Origin: Eleftheria terrae
Lineage (GTDB): Bacteria > Pseudomonadota > Gammaproteobacteria > Burkholderiales > Burkholderiaceae_C
Direction: 5' to 3'
DNA: 64,000 bases
Assembly (NCBI RefSeq): GCF_030419005.1
Contig: NZ_CP106951.1
Location: 3,410,001-3,474,000, forward strand
Shown piece after piece: positions 18,432-26,720 of the stretch. The notes beneath the pieces are model-generated. The model did no database searches and was not told the origin of the DNA. It was given only the letters and a program-made list of their open reading frames with translations. Positions within the stretch are counted from its first letter, which is position 1. The number at the start of each line of letters is the position of its first letter. The translations under genes and the position numbers were made by a program.

Positions 18432-18902
18432 ATGGCAACTGCGAAGAAAGCTCCCGCCAAAAAGGCGGCAGCGAAAAAGGCCCCGGCCAAGAAAGTCGCT
18501 CCGGCGAAGAAGGCTGCGGTCGCTGCAAAGAAGGCGGCACCGGCGAAGAAGGCGGCACCGGCGAAGAAGGCAGCTCCGGCCAAGAAGGTCGCAGCCAAGA
18601 AGGCCGCCCCTGCGAAGAAGGCCGCAGCCAAGACCGCCAAGCCCAAGACCAAGCGCACGCCGAACGCCGCCTTCATGAAGGCGATGACGCCGAGCCCGGT
18701 GCTGGCTGCAGTGATCGGTGACAAGCCCTTGCCGCGTACCGAAGTGACCAAGAAGGTCTGGGACTACATCAAGAAGAACAAGCTGCAGGACGCAGAGAAC
18801 AAGCGGATGATCAACGCCGACGCCAAGTTGAAGGAACTCTTCAAGAAGGACCAGGTGTCGATGTTCGAGATGACCAAGCTGATCAGCGCTCAGTTGAAGT
18901 AA
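18432..18902 (+). CDS. Histone H1-like lysine/alanine tail fused to a SWIB domain
   Basis: The 156-residue protein has about 75 residues of KKAAPAKK-type repeats, as in bacterial H1-like DNA-binding tails. A C-terminal SWIB/MDM2-like domain (about 82-156) follows, with PSPVLAAVIGDKPLPRTEV and VWDYIKKNKLQD. It is probably a nucleoid-associated protein, with the tail binding DNA and the SWIB domain mediating protein contacts. The ATG at 18432 has a GGAG site nine bases upstream. The tail coding sequence is a run of imperfect direct repeats and so is prone to length change. A strong terminator follows. Confidence 0.92.
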   Translation: MATAKKAPAKKAAAKKAPAKKVAPAKKAAVAAKKAAPAKKAAPAKKAAPAKKVAAKKAAPAKKAAAKTAKPKTKRTPNAAFMKAMTPSPVLAAVIGDKPLPRTEVTKKVWDYIKKNKLQDAENKRMINADAKLKELFKKDQVSMFEMTKLISAQLK

Positions 18903-18923
18903 GTCCGACGACCCTCTCTCGAA

Positions 18924-18951
18924 AGCCCGGCGCGACCCGCCGGGCTTTTTT
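18924..18951 (+). terminator. Intrinsic terminator after the H1/SWIB gene
   Basis: AGCCCGGCG and CGCCGGGCT form a perfect 9-bp stem with a 5-base loop, followed by a run of T residues. It is a textbook intrinsic terminator 20 bases after the stop codon. Confidence 0.9.
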
Positions 18952-18997
18952 CTTGCCGCCGTGCTCCGGCATTGCCACCGAACCACCGCCGCTGCCC

Positions 18998-19636
18998 ATG
19001 CTCCGCTACCACACCGTCCCGGTCACCCCCTTCCAGCAGAACTGCTCCATCGTCTGGTGCGACGAGACACGGCATGCAGCCGTCATTGACCCCGGGGGCG
19101 ACCTGCCGCGGCTGCTGCAGGCGGTGGAGCAGCTGGGCGTGCAGCTGCAGCAGATCTGGCTGACGCACGCTCACATCGACCATGCCGGAGGCACGGCCCA
19201 GCTGGCACGTGAGCAGGGCTTGTCCGTCATCGGCCCGCATCCGGACGACCAGTTCTGGATCGACGCGCTGCCCCAGCAAGGCGCGATGTTCGGCTTTCCG
19301 CCGAGCGAGGCCTTCACGCCGTCACGCTGGCTGGCCGACGGTGACAGCGTCGAGATCGGTCATTGCCGGCTGCAGGTGCGCCACTGTCCGGGCCACACCC
19401 CGGGCCACGTGGTCTTCTTCTGCGACACGGCGCGGCGCGCGTTCGTGGGCGACGTGCTGTTCGCCGGCAGCATCGGCCGCACCGACTTCCCCGGCGGCCA
19501 CCACCAGACGCTCATCGATTCGATCACCCAGCGCCTGTGGCCCATGGGCGACGACGTCGTCTTCATCCCCGGCCACGGGCCGGAGAGCAGCTTCGGCGAG
19601 GAACGCCGGTCGAATCCCTTCGTCGGGGGCACCTGA
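18998..19636 (+). CDS. Metallo-beta-lactamase fold hydrolase (YcbL/glyoxalase II-like)
   Basis: The 212-residue protein has the metal-binding motif THAHIDHAGG at about 56-65. The second His appears in HCPGHTPGHVVF, the bridging Asp in FVGDVLFAGSIGR and the last His in IPGHGPESSFGEER. This set and the length match the type II glyoxalase-like YcbL subgroup of cytosolic thioester hydrolases. The ATG is 47 bases after the terminator of the preceding gene, so it probably has its own promoter. The stretch 19637-19835 after it holds no recognisable gene. Confidence 0.92.
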   Translation: MLRYHTVPVTPFQQNCSIVWCDETRHAAVIDPGGDLPRLLQAVEQLGVQLQQIWLTHAHIDHAGGTAQLAREQGLSVIGPHPDDQFWIDALPQQGAMFGFPPSEAFTPSRWLADGDSVEIGHCRLQVRHCPGHTPGHVVFFCDTARRAFVGDVLFAGSIGRTDFPGGHHQTLIDSITQRLWPMGDDVVFIPGHGPESSFGEERRSNPFVGGT

Positions 19637-19835
19637 GCTCGCAGCGAGCCGACGGCGGCAGTGCCCGAGAGGGCCCCCCGCGCGCAAAGAACAAGGCGCA
19701 GCAGGCGGCATGACAGAAGGCCAGGCAGCCGCTGGCCATGCACGCGTCGCGGCCACAGTGCCGTCTCGCCTCCCCGCGCTCGCTGGTGGCCACCGCCCGC
19801 CTCGGGTTCACCGGGCGGTGGCCGGCCCCCGGTCG

Positions 19836-20771
19836 TCAGGCCGCGGGCTCGAAGCGCCGGGGCGGCTTGGGGGCGCGCTCGTAGAGCGGCATCACCCGCG
19901 GCAGGTTGCGCTCGATGTCGCGGATGCGGGTCTCGCCGGCCGGGTGGGTCGAGAGGAACTGGGGCGGTGCGCCCTTGCTCGCGGCGAGCATCTTGCGCCA
20001 CAGCGAGACGCCGGCATGCGGGTTGTAGCCGGCACGTGCCGCGATGTCCATGCCGACCAGGTCGCTCTCGGACTCGTCCTCGCGGCTGAACTTCAGGGTC
20101 AGCAGCTGCCCCCCCATGTTGAGCAAGGCATCGCCGGTGTTGCCGAGGCCCAGCAGGCTGCTCAGCACGCCGGCACCGATGCGGGTCGCTGCCGTCTTGC
20201 CCATGCGCTCGCGCGCATGCTCGCGCAATGCATGCGCAATTTCATGGCCCATGATCTGGGCGACTTCATCGTCATCGAGCTTGAGCTGCTGAAGGATGCC
20301 GCTGTAGAAGGCGATCTTGCCACCCGGCATGCAGAAGGCGTTGAGCTGCTTGGAGCCGATCAGGTTGACCTCCCAGCGCCAGTCCCGCGCGCGCGGGTTC
20401 CATTCGTAGGAGAACGGGATCAGCCGCTGGGCAATGTCACGCAGCCGCAGCACCTGGGGATGGTTGTCGGCCCCCAGCGCGTTCTGCGCGCGGGCCTGCT
20501 GCAGCATCTCGGCGTACTGCTGGGTGGCGGCCGCCTCGACCTGCTCGGCCGGCACCAGCTTCGAGAACGACGACTGCTTGCCAACATCGATGCCGTCACG
20601 TGCGAAGGCCGGCAGCACCATGCCGGCGCCGGCCGCGAGCAGCGCACCGGTGAACAGGCGCCGCGCCGGCCGGGACGGGCCGCCGGCGGGCGCGGCGGCC
20701 TGCGGCTCCTGCAGCCCCGCGAGGCCGGCACACAGGGCGCAAGGGTGGGGGTGCATCGCTTGGAATTTCAT
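19836..20771 (-). CDS. M48-family zinc metalloprotease (LoiP-like)
   Basis: The 311-residue protein has the zinc motif HEIAH in QIMGHEIAHALREHARE and a third ligand region in SREDESESDLVGMDI. A hydrophobic segment around residues 39-56 is preceded by ARRLFTG and may be a twin-arginine or Sec signal. It is probably periplasmic and involved in envelope quality control, like LoiP/YcaL. Unlike BepA, no TPR domain follows the catalytic part. Its start lies only six bases after the stop of the MFS gene, so the two are likely co-transcribed. An earlier or later start is possible. Confidence 0.88.
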   Translation of the reverse strand: MKFQAMHPHPCALCAGLAGLQEPQAAAPAGGPSRPARRLFTGALLAAGAGMVLPAFARDGIDVGKQSSFSKLVPAEQVEAAATQQYAEMLQQARAQNALGADNHPQVLRLRDIAQRLIPFSYEWNPRARDWRWEVNLIGSKQLNAFCMPGGKIAFYSGILQQLKLDDDEVAQIMGHEIAHALREHARERMGKTAATRIGAGVLSSLLGLGNTGDALLNMGGQLLTLKFSREDESESDLVGMDIAARAGYNPHAGVSLWRKMLAASKGAPPQFLSTHPAGETRIRDIERNLPRVMPLYERAPKPPRRFEPAA

Positions 20772-20777
20772 GGCAGT

Positions 20778-22445
20778 TCAGATCTCCCTACGGTCTTGTT
20801 GTTCCAACATGCGCCTGACCTGCGGCAACAACAGGTAAGCCGGAAAGGACAGCCAGAAGGTCAGGAAGAAATAGGCCGCGAAGCCCATCTCCTGGGCGCC
20901 GACCCCGCCCGCCCAGCCTGCCACCGCACGCGAGAAGGCGAAGATCGACGAGAGGATCGCATATTCGGTGGTGGCGCGTGCGCGGTGCGTCAGCGCCATC
21001 AGGAAGGCCAGGAAGGCGCCCGTGCCCAGCCCGCCGGTGAAGCTCTCGAGTGCGCTGGCGCCGTACACCGACAGGTCGACCCCGTTGACGGCCGCCAGCG
21101 AGCGCCCCGCCAACCCCAGCAAGGCCTGCCCCTGCGACAGCCACTCGCCCGCGCCCGCCGCGCTGGCCGCCTGCCACCAGGCCGAGAACTGGCCCGACAT
21201 GCTGGCACTCGGCCCGAGCCCCTGGGCTGCCATGCGGTCCACCTGCCAGGCGGCCAGCGCATAGGCGAGGTTGGACACCGCCTGCCACAGGCCCAGCACC
21301 CACAGCCCCTTGAAGATGCCGGCGCGGTCGACATACCAGCCGCCGAGCAGGCCGCCGGCGATGGACAGCGCCAGCCCGAACATCACGCTGACGAGGCCGA
21401 TCTGCTGGTTGGAGAAGCCGGCGTCGACCCAGAACGGCTTCACCATGAAGCCCATCGCCGCATCGCCCAGCTTGAACAACAGGATGAACAGCAGCATCGC
21501 CAGCATGCCGGGCCGCGCCAGCAGCTCCACCCAGGCGCCGAACACCGGACCTTGGCGCATGGCTGCCGCGCGCGGCCCCTGGGCCGCATGCACGAGCAGG
21601 CCGGCGCCTGCGAACATCAGGCAGACCGGCGCGAAGGCCTTCATCCAGCCCGAGAACTCGGGCCGTGCGCCGCCCGACATCAGCACCATTTTTTCCACCA
21701 GCACCAGCAGCGCCGGCCACAGCAGGCCCAGCACCACGAGCGCCAGTGCCAGCAACCACAGGGGCTGCTCGCGCAGCATGGCGAGCTCGCGGGCGGCGCC
21801 GCCGGCGGGCGGGCGCTCACGCACCGCCTCTCGCGGCGCGGCCAGCACCGCGAGCGCATTGAGCACGAACACCGCGCCGCCGAGCAGGAAGGCCCCGCTC
21901 CAGCCGGACCAGCCGGAGACCATCAGCACCACGCCCGCAGCCAGCATGCCGACCCGGTAGAAGCCGATGCGCAGGCCGTTGGCCAGCCCGTATTCGCGCT
22001 TGTCGAGCAGCTCGATGGTGTAGCCGTCGGTGGCGATGTCGTTGGTCGCCGACAGCATCGTGAAGATGCCGATCGCCACCCAGACCCAGGGGCCGAAGCC
22101 GAGGGCACCGGCGAAGAGCCACATCACCAGGGCCATGCCCAGGTTGGCGGCGGCAATCCACCAGCGGTGCCGGCGCGTCCAGTCGATGGCGGGCGCCCAC
22201 AGGAACTTCACGGTCCAGGCCAGGCCCAGCAGGCTCAGCAACCCGATCTGCCCGAGCTCCACGCCCTGCTGGCGGAAGTAGACCGGGAAGATGTCGTAGA
22301 AGATGCCCAGCGGCAGCCCTTCGGAGAAGTACAGCAGCGCCACCCAGAAGAGCTTGCGACGATGGAAGGGAACGGGCGGCCGTGCCTCGGCGGCGGCATC
22401 GACAGTACGAGCGGTCTGCGCGGGATCGGGGGCGGGCTGGGTCAT
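20778..22445 (-). CDS. MFS transporter of the AmpG-like family
   Basis: The 555-residue protein has 12 or more membrane helices. The first, LLYFSEGLPLGIFYDIFPVYF, and the following KFLWAPAIDWTRR are characteristic of the AmpG/PAT branch of the major facilitator superfamily, which includes muropeptide and some siderophore importers. FNDIATDGY-like sequence (TNDIATDGYTIELL) is also conserved there. The start at 22445 is the first Met preceding a short charged N-terminus. Gene order does not settle the substrate. The neighbouring M48 protease would suit cell-wall turnover, but this is only inference. Confidence 0.88.
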   Translation of the reverse strand: MTQPAPDPAQTARTVDAAAEARPPVPFHRRKLFWVALLYFSEGLPLGIFYDIFPVYFRQQGVELGQIGLLSLLGLAWTVKFLWAPAIDWTRRHRWWIAAANLGMALVMWLFAGALGFGPWVWVAIGIFTMLSATNDIATDGYTIELLDKREYGLANGLRIGFYRVGMLAAGVVLMVSGWSGWSGAFLLGGAVFVLNALAVLAAPREAVRERPPAGGAARELAMLREQPLWLLALALVVLGLLWPALLVLVEKMVLMSGGARPEFSGWMKAFAPVCLMFAGAGLLVHAAQGPRAAAMRQGPVFGAWVELLARPGMLAMLLFILLFKLGDAAMGFMVKPFWVDAGFSNQQIGLVSVMFGLALSIAGGLLGGWYVDRAGIFKGLWVLGLWQAVSNLAYALAAWQVDRMAAQGLGPSASMSGQFSAWWQAASAAGAGEWLSQGQALLGLAGRSLAAVNGVDLSVYGASALESFTGGLGTGAFLAFLMALTHRARATTEYAILSSIFAFSRAVAGWAGGVGAQEMGFAAYFFLTFWLSFPAYLLLPQVRRMLEQQDRREI

Positions 22446-22583
22446 GCGGCATTCTAGGGAGGCCGGGCAGCGCCGCAGCAGGCCCCGCCCGGCCCGGGTG
22501 CTGCGGCAGCATTCACAAACCGCTACGCCTGCACCCTGTCGGACATGCGAGACTCCGGCGCCTTTTGCCCCAACACCCCGGAC

Positions 22584-23534
22584 ATGACCCGCAACGCCAC
22601 ACTCGATGCGCTGAAGGTCGTGCTGGCTGCCACCATCGTCGGCCTGCACGGACATGTGCTGCTGGACGTCGCTCCCGGCACCAGCCACTTCCTCGAGAAC
22701 TACCTGTTCCGGCTCGCCGTGCCGGTGTTCTTCATCATCAACGGGTACTACTTCTTCCAGATGCTGGAGCGGCGCGGCAGCTGGGCCACCTGGGGTTCCC
22801 GCATCGCCATCTTCTACCTGACCTGGTCGCTGGTCTACAGCTACTACATCTGGCAGCAGGCCAAGGGGCCGCTGGGCCTCCTGAGCACGATGGTGGTTGG
22901 CTACTGGCACCTCTGGTACCTGCCGGCCACGCTGCTCGCTGGCGGGGTGGTCTACCTGCTGCGGCGCTGGTCCACGCCGTGGCTGCTGGCCGCCATCGCG
23001 CTGGCCTACCTGGCCGGGCTGTGCGTGCAATATGCCGGCAACTACCACCTCTTCGAAGGCACCCGGCTGGATGCCCTGCTGCAGAAGGACTCGGTGCACC
23101 GCAACTTCGCCTTCTTCGGCTTCCCCATGTTCGCCATTGGCTTCCTGCTCGCCCGCACCCAGCTGGAGCAGCGGGTGTCGCGCGGTACGCTGGTGCTGGC
23201 ACTCGCCCTGGGGCTGGCCGGCGTGGTGGCGGAATACCTGGTGAACCAGCAGCTGGGGCTCGCGCCGACGCAAAGCATCGACCTGCTGGTGGGCCTGCCG
23301 CTGGCCTGCACGGCGATGTTCCTGCTGGCCGTCCAGGCGCGCACGCACAGTTCCTCGGCGCGGCTGACCGAGCTGTCGGCGGTGATCTTCTTCGTGCACC
23401 CGCTGTTCCTGAAGAACCTGCCGCGCGCCGGGCTGGACTCGCCGACGATGGTGGTGCTGGCCTCGCTGGCCTGCTGCCTGCTCGTCGCGCCGCTCGTGAT
23501 CCGGCTCAACCAGCGCTGGCGCGTGTTCATCTGA
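22584..23534 (+). CDS. Membrane acyltransferase family 3 protein
   Basis: The 316-residue protein has about ten membrane helices. It starts with a family-3 acyltransferase opening, LDALKVVLAATIVGLHGH, which carries the conserved first-helix His, followed by FRLAVPVFFIINGYYFF. These proteins transfer acetyl or other acyl groups to surface sugars or peptides across the inner membrane. The related WecH/OafA group includes such O-acetylases. The ATG at 22584 is chosen over one 39 bases upstream because the fold begins directly after it. No glycan locus surrounds it, so the acceptor is unknown. Confidence 0.88.
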   Translation: MTRNATLDALKVVLAATIVGLHGHVLLDVAPGTSHFLENYLFRLAVPVFFIINGYYFFQMLERRGSWATWGSRIAIFYLTWSLVYSYYIWQQAKGPLGLLSTMVVGYWHLWYLPATLLAGGVVYLLRRWSTPWLLAAIALAYLAGLCVQYAGNYHLFEGTRLDALLQKDSVHRNFAFFGFPMFAIGFLLARTQLEQRVSRGTLVLALALGLAGVVAEYLVNQQLGLAPTQSIDLLVGLPLACTAMFLLAVQARTHSSSARLTELSAVIFFVHPLFLKNLPRAGLDSPTMVVLASLACCLLVAPLVIRLNQRWRVFI

Positions 23535-23549
23535 GCCGGCGGCGGCGCT

Positions 23550-24449
23550 TCATCGCGGCTGCCGGTTGACCAGCCAGATGCCGGTGGCCACGCCACCGAG
23601 CGCCAGCAGCAGCTGCGGCGTGACCGCCTCGCCCAGCAACAACCAGCCGAACAGCAGCCCGAACAGCGGCGTCAGGAAGGTGAAGGACGACAGCCGCGTG
23701 GCCGGGTAGTGCCGCACCAGCCAGAACCAGGCCAGGTAGCTGACGAAGGCGACCACCACGGTCTGGAAGAACAGAGAGCCGAGCAAGGTGGCCGGCCAGC
23801 TCGCCGGCCACGCTTCGCCGCGTGCCCAGGCCAGCACCGTCAAGGCCACGGCCGACACGGCCAGCTGGTAGAACAAGGTCTTCTCGGGCGGCGCCACCGC
23901 CAGCCGAGTGGCGCGGATGGTGAGGGTGGTGGCGCCCCACAGCATGGCAGCCAGCACCGACAGCATGTCGCCCAGCCAGCGCTGGTCACCGCGCGGCGGG
24001 CCGCCCAGGCTGTCGCTGAAGGCGAGCACCACCGCGACGAACCCGAGCAGCAGGCCGGCCACCTGCATCGGCGCGAGCTTCTCGGCACGGGTGATGAAGG
24101 GCATGCCGGCGGCCACCACGAAAGGCGCCAGGTAGACCAGCACCACCAGCCGAGAGGCGTCGGTGTGGCCCAGCCCGATGTAGATGCAGACGAACTCGGT
24201 CGCGAACAAGAGGCCGGCCAGCAGCCCGCCGGGCAGGGTGCCGTCGGCCTTGAACAGCGGCGTGCCGCGGCGGCGCGCCCAGGCCCAGACCAGCAAGGCG
24301 GCCACGCCAGAACGCAGGGCCGCCTGCGAGATCGGCGGCATCAACGGCAGCGTGGCCTTGGCAACGATCTGCTGCAGCCCCCACAGCAGGCAGCACACGA
24401 GCAGCAGGACGACGGCACGGCCGTCAAGGTGGTTCAGGCGTTCGGACAT
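23550..24449 (-). CDS. EamA/RhaT family drug/metabolite exporter
   Basis: The 299-residue protein has ten predicted helices arranged as two EamA repeats. The first starts VVLLLVCCLLWGLQQIVAK and the second MLSVLAAMLWGATTLTIRA. The second ends with TPLFGLLFGWLLLGE, the typical EamA signature. Such proteins export amino acids or other metabolites across the inner membrane. It is convergent with the acyltransferase gene (15 bases between stops) and lies downstream of trxC on the same strand with a 49-base gap. The substrate is not predictable. Confidence 0.92.
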   Translation of the reverse strand: MSERLNHLDGRAVVLLLVCCLLWGLQQIVAKATLPLMPPISQAALRSGVAALLVWAWARRRGTPLFKADGTLPGGLLAGLLFATEFVCIYIGLGHTDASRLVVLVYLAPFVVAAGMPFITRAEKLAPMQVAGLLLGFVAVVLAFSDSLGGPPRGDQRWLGDMLSVLAAMLWGATTLTIRATRLAVAPPEKTLFYQLAVSAVALTVLAWARGEAWPASWPATLLGSLFFQTVVVAFVSYLAWFWLVRHYPATRLSSFTFLTPLFGLLFGWLLLGEAVTPQLLLALGGVATGIWLVNRQPR

Positions 24450-24498
24450 GCGGGCGATTCTGCCCGCGCAGGGGTTTTCCTGCCGGCGCCGCCGTGGC

Positions 24499-24918
24499 TC
24501 AGCCAGCGCCCACCCAGCGCACCAGCTCGCCCGCGGGCATCGTGCCGCTGCTGCGCTTGAGTTCGCGGCCCTGGTGAAACAACAGCAGCGTCGGAATGCT
24601 GCGGATGCCCAGGCGACCAGCGATGCGGGGGTTTTCGTCGCTGTCGAGCTTGAGCAGCAGGGCACGGCCCTTCAGTTGCCGGGCCGCCTGCTCGAACTGC
24701 GGCGCCATGGCCCGGCAGGGGCCGCACCAGGGCGCCCACACATCGACCACCACTGGCAATTCGGTGCGCTGCACGACCGCATCGAAGCTGGCATCGCTCA
24801 CCGCGACCGGCACGCCGGCCAGCAAGCCCTGCTTGCAGCGCCCGCAGGACGGGTCCTCGGCCAGGCGCTGGTCGGGCACCCGGTTCAGGGTGTGGCAATG
24901 GGGACAGGCGATCAACAT
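24499..24918 (-). CDS. trxC: Thioredoxin 2 with N-terminal zinc finger
   Basis: The 139-residue protein combines an N-terminal zinc site, two CxxC pairs (CPHC at 5-8 and CGRC at 25-28), with a thioredoxin domain. That domain carries the active site WAPWCGPC near 61-68 and the cis-proline loop SIPTLLLF. This is exactly the TrxC (thioredoxin 2) architecture: a cytosolic disulfide reductase often induced by oxidative stress. The gene lies between ribB and an EamA exporter on the minus strand. No OxyR site was identified. Confidence 0.95.
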   Translation of the reverse strand: MLIACPHCHTLNRVPDQRLAEDPSCGRCKQGLLAGVPVAVSDASFDAVVQRTELPVVVDVWAPWCGPCRAMAPQFEQAARQLKGRALLLKLDSDENPRIAGRLGIRSIPTLLLFHQGRELKRSSGTMPAGELVRWVGAG

Positions 24919-24975
24919 GGCGCGGTCCTGCGGGAATGGGGCATCGCCTGCAGATGGAGGCGATGCCGGCCGGCT

Positions 24976-25656
24976 TCAAGCCTCGCGCAGCAGGGCCCGC
25001 ATCTGCAGGATGTCGTCCAGCGTCAGCACCACCAGCCCGTGCGCCTCGGCATAGCGCTGCACCTGCTCGCCGCGCGCCATGCTGCCGTCCGGATTCATCA
25101 GCTCGCACAGCACCCCGGCCGGCGCGAGGCCGGCAGCCTGTGCCAGCTCCACCGAGGCTTCGGTATGGCCGCGCCGCTCGGCCAGGCCACCGCGCGCCGC
25201 GCGCAGCGGAAACACATGGCCCGGGCTGGCCACTCCGCCGGGCGCCCGGCCGAGGGCCGCGGCGATGGTGGTGAGCCGGTCGCGCGCGCTGACGCCGGTG
25301 CCGATGCCTTCGCGTGCCTCGATGGACACGGTAAAGGCCGTGCCGAAGCGGCTTTCGTTGTGCAGGCTCATCGGCGGCAGGCCCAGCCGGTCCACCGTGT
25401 CCGGGTCGAGGCAAAGGCAGACGATGCCGCTGCCGTCGCGGATCATGCGGGCCATGGTGGCTTCCTGCATGGTGCTGGCGGCGGCGATCAGGTCGGCCTC
25501 GTTCTCGCGGTCCTCGTCGTCGAGCACCAGCACCGCGTCGCCGCGGCGCAGGGCATCGAGGGCGGCCCGCCAGGCGGCGGGCAGGGACGCCACGGTGGAG
25601 GAAGGGAAGGCAGGGGCGGCCGTGTCGGCCGCCAGGGTCGGCAAGGGGGTGTTCAT
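24976..25656 (-). CDS. ribB: 3,4-dihydroxy-2-butanone-4-phosphate synthase
   Basis: The 226-residue enzyme converts ribulose 5-phosphate to dihydroxybutanone phosphate for riboflavin synthesis. Visible motifs are the metal/substrate loop [12 protein letters not shown] (about 46-57), [10 protein letters not shown], and the conserved [12 protein letters not shown] near 163-174. There is no GTP cyclohydrolase II domain, so it is a stand-alone RibB, unlike the bifunctional RibBA found in the main rib operons of many Burkholderiales. An FMN riboswitch lies about 105 bases upstream, and a GGAG site precedes the ATG. This arrangement makes it a flavin-repressed extra copy or the sole RibB. Confidence 0.96.
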   Translation of the reverse strand: MNTPLPTLAADTAAPAFPSSTVASLPAAWRAALDALRRGDAVLVLDDEDRENEADLIAAASTMQEATMARMIRDGSGIVCLCLDPDTVDRLGLPPMSLHNESRFGTAFTVSIEAREGIGTGVSARDRLTTIAAALGRAPGGVASPGHVFPLRAARGGLAERRGHTEASVELAQAAGLAPAGVLCELMNPDGSMARGEQVQRYAEAHGLVVLTLDDILQMRALLREA

Positions 25657-25761
25657 GAAACGCTCCGGTCAGGCAAAAACAATGGGCGTTCCAGGGCACG
25701 GCAGCGCCCCGCCGGGGCACGCACGCGGCAAGCGTGCGGCAGCCCGGCAGGCGCCACCGTT

Positions 25762-25952
25762 GGTCTTCTTTCATCCGGACTGTGACCGTCGGCCCCGGCT
25801 TCGCGCCGGCCGGACCCTGACGGGGCCTTGGCCGGCACTACCGGATCTGCTGACCCCGGGGCCTTGCGGCTCCGGGCGCTCGCGGGCTCGAGCCGACCAG
25901 ATCTGGCCGGGCTCTTACCGCCGGTGGGGACTTCCACCCCGCCCTGAAGACC
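25762..25952 (-). promoter_or_regulatory. FMN riboswitch (RFN element) controlling ribB
   Basis: Read on the minus strand, the element starts with CTTCAGGGCGGGGTG. It contains the conserved AGCCCGCGAGCG and GGTCAGCAGATCCGGT blocks and ends with CAGTCCGGATGAAAGAAG. The ends pair, GAAGACC (25946-25952) with GGTCTTC (25762-25768), forming P1. It represses ribB when FMN is plentiful. The roughly 105 bases to the start codon would hold the expression platform; no U-rich terminator was seen there, which hints at translational control. Confidence 0.95.
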
Positions 25953-26129
25953 GGCACATCATAGGCGGCTTTGCGCCGCCGGGCGCGTCGCGCAAACGAC
26001 AGCCGCCGCAAGCGGGCGACCGCGTCGGCCGGCCCTGCGGCCAGGCGAAAGCGGCAGCGAGGACCGCGTGTGCCCCCGGCCCGGCATGGCATGGCAGCAG
26101 GGCGGGCCGCCTCAGCCCGGCGCGGCGCC

Positions 26130-26639
26130 TTACAAGGGCAGCTCGGTGAAGTAGCGCCCGCCGTGGAAGATCAGCGGCGTGGCCTCGGGCCGCTGGCTGC
26201 AGTGCTCGACCTCGCCGACGAAGATGACATGGTCGCCTTCCTCGTACTGGCTGCGGTTGAAGCATTCGAACACCGCCACCGCGCCGTCCAGCACCGGTGC
26301 GCCGGCCACCCCCGGATGGAAGGCCACGCCGGCCCAGCGGTCGACGTTCTTCGCGGCGAACTGCCCGGCCAGCTGCATCTGGTCGGCCGCCAGGATGTTG
26401 ATCGCGTAGTGCGTGCCGGCCGCGAACACCGGCAGGGAGCCGGCACGGCGCGACAGGCTCCACAGCACCAGCGGCGGGTCCAGCGAGACCGAATTGAAGG
26501 AATTGGCGGTCAGCCCGATCAGGCTGCCGTCGGCGTCGCGGGCCGTGACCACGGTGACCCCGGTGGCGAACATGCCGAGGGCCTGCCGGAACTGCAAGGA
26601 CGAGAAGGTGGGCGCAGCGGCCTGACGAGGGGAATTCAC
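26130..26639 (-). CDS. Flavin reductase family protein
   Basis: The 169-residue protein has the flavin-binding split-barrel pattern of NAD(P)H:flavin reductases: FRQALGMFATGVTVVTA, then LTANSFNSVSLDPPLVLWS and HYAINILAADQ. It ends with GDHVIFVGEVEH, the conserved strand near the flavin. Such enzymes supply reduced FMN or FAD to two-component monooxygenases. No oxygenase partner is adjacent, so the partner is unknown. It lies upstream of the FMN riboswitch/ribB unit on the same strand, a functional theme of flavin supply rather than an obvious operon. Confidence 0.93.
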   Translation of the reverse strand: MNSPRQAAAPTFSSLQFRQALGMFATGVTVVTARDADGSLIGLTANSFNSVSLDPPLVLWSLSRRAGSLPVFAAGTHYAINILAADQMQLAGQFAAKNVDRWAGVAFHPGVAGAPVLDGAVAVFECFNRSQYEEGDHVIFVGEVEHCSQRPEATPLIFHGGRYFTELPL

Positions 26640-26720
26640 GGCACAAGGAGTGGGGCGACACCCCGCATTATTCTTGAAGCCCGGCGAGCCTGCCGGCCGC
26701 AGGCCCTTGGCAGCGCCGCC

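Noticed and set aside
18440..18650. Closely spaced direct repeats that could look like a CRISPR or minisatellite
   Set aside because: They are the coding repeats of the Lys/Ala tail of the H1-like protein; there are no unique spacers of constant length.
19182..22457. A plus-strand open frame of over 1000 codons across the M48 and MFS genes
   Set aside because: It is antisense to two well-supported genes and out of frame with the MBL gene at its start. The product is rich in His, Gln and Arg with no domain.
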